Origin: Acholeplasmataceae bacterium UBA5617
GTDB taxonomy: Bacteria > Bacillota_I > Bacilli_A > Acholeplasmatales > Acholeplasmataceae
Length of the DNA stretch: 6,849 nt
NCBI GenBank assembly: GCA_002424575.1
Contig: DIKN01000018.1
Location: forward strand, 1 to 6,849
Reading direction: 5' to 3'
The notes under the pieces: generated by a model
Database searches by the model: none
What the model was told of the DNA's origin: nothing
What the model saw: only the letters and a program-made list of their open reading frames with translations
In this document: one piece after another, positions 5,215-6,849 of the stretch
Position numbering within the stretch: the stretch's first letter is position 1
Layout of the letters: each line of letters starts with the position of its first letter
Program-made: the position numbers and the translations under genes

Positions 5215-6183
5215 CATGTGACCAAATTCAGGATAACTGTGATGAAAATCCACTTTCACAAGGAGAAAGGATTCGATTTCTTGGAGGATCTGATAGAGTG
5301 AAGATCTGAGTTCAAACTCATCACGGGTCTGTGGAAGTTGTGCTTGTTTATAATATTGCATGAGCAGATCCAGTCTTTTCAGTTGACCGGTTGCTCGATC
5401 ATATAATCCGATATCATTGGCAAGTATCTTGACATAATCGGAAATATCTTTTGCAAAGGGATGTAAGACTTTAATTTTAAGTGCATGTTGATACATGTGT
5501 CTTAAATAGGAAGATTGTTCCTTGCGCATATGAAAATACGCTAAATAGGAATGATCATTTTGAAAGAGAAGGTCTTTATCAACGAGTTCAACCTCATCAA
5601 TGGTTGATTGAATCTTACGATCCAACATTTCATAGTGTCGATAATATTCTTCGTGATATTCAGGATCTTTGAGTAAAAGGGATAACATAAATAAATGATC
5701 CCTTATCAATTGATCGACCGACTGAACATGACGATCTAATACTTTTTCTGAGGATTGCGGATAGATGATGTTGATGATCATCGCAACCCCTACTGCGATG
5801 AATAAAATCGCTAACTCATTTCCAATCATGTTGAAGTTAAACGCTTCTTCAATCAAAAGATGGGATACCAAAACCAACGATAAAACAATCCCTTCTTGTA
5901 ACTTCAATTTAAAGGATGTATAGATGAATAAGAATGAGAAGATTGAAAAAACAAGAAATGTATAACCAAATGCGAGAAACATCAACGTTGAAAGCATCAG
6001 GCCAAAAATAGCGTCGACAACGCGTCGAATGGAGGACAACATGGAGTCTCGTTTGGTGAGTGAAATGGATAAGATGGCGACAATCCCTGCTGTTAGCCAG
6101 TATTCAATGCCTAAAGCGCGTGCAATCAAGGATGTGATCACACCAACCAAAACCATTTTAATTGTTGTATTGAGTATTCTCAA
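5206..6183 (-). CDS. ArAE_1/FUSC-like (DUF939-type) aromatic acid exporter family membrane protein
   Basis: A 325-residue protein with the layout of the Bacillus YqjA-type ArAE_1 family: a membrane half (about 8-142) with roughly six segments, and a cytoplasmic alpha-helical half (about 145-312) rich in Glu, Lys, Tyr and His (DPEYHEEYYRHYEMLDRK, 173-190). A short RRVVD motif (53-57) follows the second segment, the position where this superfamily has a conserved basic loop. Homologues in the wider superfamily (AaeB, FUSC) export aromatic carboxylic acids; in Gram-positive relatives the substrate is mostly unproven. The start is TTG at 6181-6183 with GTGAGG 7 nt upstream; the next Met (residue 10) has no ribosome binding site. 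That site contains the TGA stop of the DUF402 gene, so the pair is an operon with 9 nt between genes. Family call moderate to good; substrate unknown. Confidence 0.8.
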   Translation of the reverse strand: MRILNTTIKMVLVGVITSLIARALGIEYWLTAGIVAILSISLTKRDSMLSSIRRVVDAIFGLMLSTLMFLAFGYTFLVFSIFSFLFIYTSFKLKLQEGIVLSLVLVSHLLIEEAFNFNMIGNELAILFIAVGVAMIINIIYPQSSEKVLDRHVQSVDQLIRDHLFMLSLLLKDPEYHEEYYRHYEMLDRKIQSTIDEVELVDKDLLFQNDHSYLAYFHMRKEQSSYLRHMYQHALKIKVLHPFAKDISDYVKILANDIGLYDRATGQLKRLDLLMQYYKQAQLPQTRDEFELRSSLYQILQEIESFLLVKVDFHHSYPEFGHMRS

Positions 6184-6190
6184 AAGAAAA

Positions 6191-6196
6191 CCTCAC
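6191..6196 (-). promoter_or_regulatory. Ribosome binding site fixing the TTG start of the ArAE-like gene
   Basis: GTGAGG on the minus strand, 7 nt before TTG 6181-6183. Its TGA is the stop codon of the DUF402 gene, so ribosomes ending the first gene stop on the initiation site of the second, which favours translational coupling. Confidence 0.8.
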
Positions 6197-6723
6197 TTTT
6201 TGGTGATGCTTTTGAATTGCTCGTAATAAAGTCTGATATCCGATAAATTAAAAGGTGCTTCTTTGTTTTCAATACGTTCTTTCAAGAGATCAATTTGGCG
6301 ATGAATGATCTCTTGAATCTCTTCACCATAGCACATGGAATCTTGATGGACTTGATATTCTTTTTCATCGAGCAGGATATACTTTCCATCAGGAAAAACC
6401 TTGATATCAAGGTCATAATCAATATATTTTACAGCTTCACCATCATAGAGATAAGGTGATGAGAGGTTGCAATAAAAATAGATACCATCACGTTTAAGCA
6501 TACCGATGATGTTAAACCATAAATCGCTATAAAAATAACAGATTGCAGGCTCTTTCGTATGCCAACTGCGTCCATCGGCTTCAATCACTTTCGTACGATT
6601 ATTACCGGTGACTAAAACATGTTGATCTTGATACAATACCACGGATTTTTTCCAGACTCGGTGCAGTTTTTTGTTATGCTTGTAGCTGTGAATGGTCACA
6701 GTCATACCGGTTGATAATTTCAT
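6193..6723 (-). CDS. DUF402 protein, nucleoside tri/diphosphatase (Ntdp)-like
   Basis: The 176-residue soluble product matches the DUF402 family (PF04167) in full; Bacillus YgaC and Staphylococcus aureus Ntdp (SA1684) are about the same length. Ntdp hydrolyses nucleoside tri- and diphosphates with a divalent metal. The core reads YFYSDLWFNIIGML (63-76), YFYCNLSSP (82-90), then the acidic metal-binding stretch YIDYDLDIKVFPDG (100-113) with D102, D104 and D106, and LLDEKEY (117-123) with D119 and E120, followed by a C-terminal helix (133-153). The usual acidic residues are therefore present and the enzyme should be active. The ATG at 6721-6723 has GAGG 7 nt upstream. It is first in an operon with the ArAE-like gene, read from an extended -10 promoter. 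Cytoplasmic. A physiological link between the two products is not known to me. Confidence 0.9.
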   Translation of the reverse strand: MKLSTGMTVTIHSYKHNKKLHRVWKKSVVLYQDQHVLVTGNNRTKVIEADGRSWHTKEPAICYFYSDLWFNIIGMLKRDGIYFYCNLSSPYLYDGEAVKYIDYDLDIKVFPDGKYILLDEKEYQVHQDSMCYGEEIQEIIHRQIDLLKERIENKEAPFNLSDIRLYYEQFKSITKK

Positions 6724-6747
6724 AAAACCACCTCAAATGATGGTCAT

Positions 6748-6776
6748 ATTATATCATAAAACCATCCTTTTTGTAG
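6748..6776 (-). promoter_or_regulatory. Promoter of the DUF402/ArAE operon
   Basis: A perfect TATAAT at 6748-6753 preceded by TG with one base between (extended -10), with a poor -35 CTACAA at 6771-6776 and a 17-bp spacer. A 6-bp inverted repeat (GATGGT 6739-6744, ACCATC 6761-6766) brackets the -10. Confidence 0.65.
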
Positions 6777-6804
6777 GGTCTGATGTTTGATTTAAATGAT
6801 TTCT

Positions 6805-6849
6805 TCACTTCATGCTTTCTATCTCTTGTTTGAGAAGAAGCAATAATCG
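6805..6849 (-). other. Possible 3' tail of a minus-strand gene entering from the right edge
   Basis: On the minus strand, one frame reads 14 codons (ending LLLLKQEIESMK) to a TGA at 6805-6807, a plausible helical C-terminus. A second frame stays open from 6847 to a TAA at 6749-6751, inside the promoter, and encodes a very basic peptide that looks less like protein. No terminator is visible before the DUF402 promoter, so read-through from the right is possible. The gene cannot be identified from this fragment. Confidence 0.25.

Noticed and set aside
5481..6226. Two plus-strand frames of 63-65 codons opposite the ArAE-like gene
   Set aside because: Antisense to a well-supported operon, with no promoter or ribosome binding site.
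1..6849. Mobile element, CRISPR, toxin-antitoxin or defence system
   Set aside because: No transposase, integrase, direct-repeat array, target-site duplication or nuclease-like product is visible. All clear coding regions are accounted for by membrane proteins, a phosphatase-like protein and a P-II-like protein.

Overview
The window looks like part of a low-GC (around 40% by eye) Bacillota/Mollicutes-type chromosome. The evidence is strong purine-rich Shine-Dalgarno sites, TATAAT promoters, many intrinsic terminators, a ydaO/yuaA-type c-di-AMP riboswitch, a DUF402 (Ntdp-type) phosphatase and an ArAE_1-type membrane protein. TGA is used as a stop (end of the DUF402 gene), so the code is the standard one, which excludes Mycoplasma/Spiroplasma. 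An Acholeplasma-, Izemoplasma- or Erysipelotrichia-like host is possible but is only inference.

Layout, left to right. (1) Positions 1-1733, minus strand: an operon of a two-repeat DUF1538 membrane protein (GTG start) followed 1 nt later by a P-II-like signalling protein that runs off the left edge. It has its own promoter and an 18-bp dyad just upstream. (2) 1876-2035, plus strand: a stand-alone tRNA-Gly(GCC) with promoter and terminator. (3) 2076-3530, plus strand: promoter, c-di-AMP riboswitch, leader terminator, then a CPA2-type monovalent cation/proton antiporter without a cytoplasmic regulatory domain, closed by a bidirectional terminator. (4) 3538-5118, minus strand: two adjacent, separately transcribed, distantly paralogous multi-pass membrane proteins of a family I do not recognise. 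(5) 5191-6776, minus strand: an operon of a DUF402 nucleoside tri/diphosphatase-like protein and an ArAE_1/FUSC-like membrane protein (TTG start); its terminator is built from the last codons and stop codon of the second gene. The right edge may hold the 3' tail of another minus-strand gene.

Taken together the region is mostly membrane transport, with two ligand-sensing layers: a P-II protein beside its probable membrane partner, and a c-di-AMP riboswitch in front of an ion antiporter. The P-II/DUF1538 pair, the riboswitch/antiporter unit and the tandem unknown membrane proteins deserve most attention. I see no mobile element, CRISPR array, integrase or phage gene.
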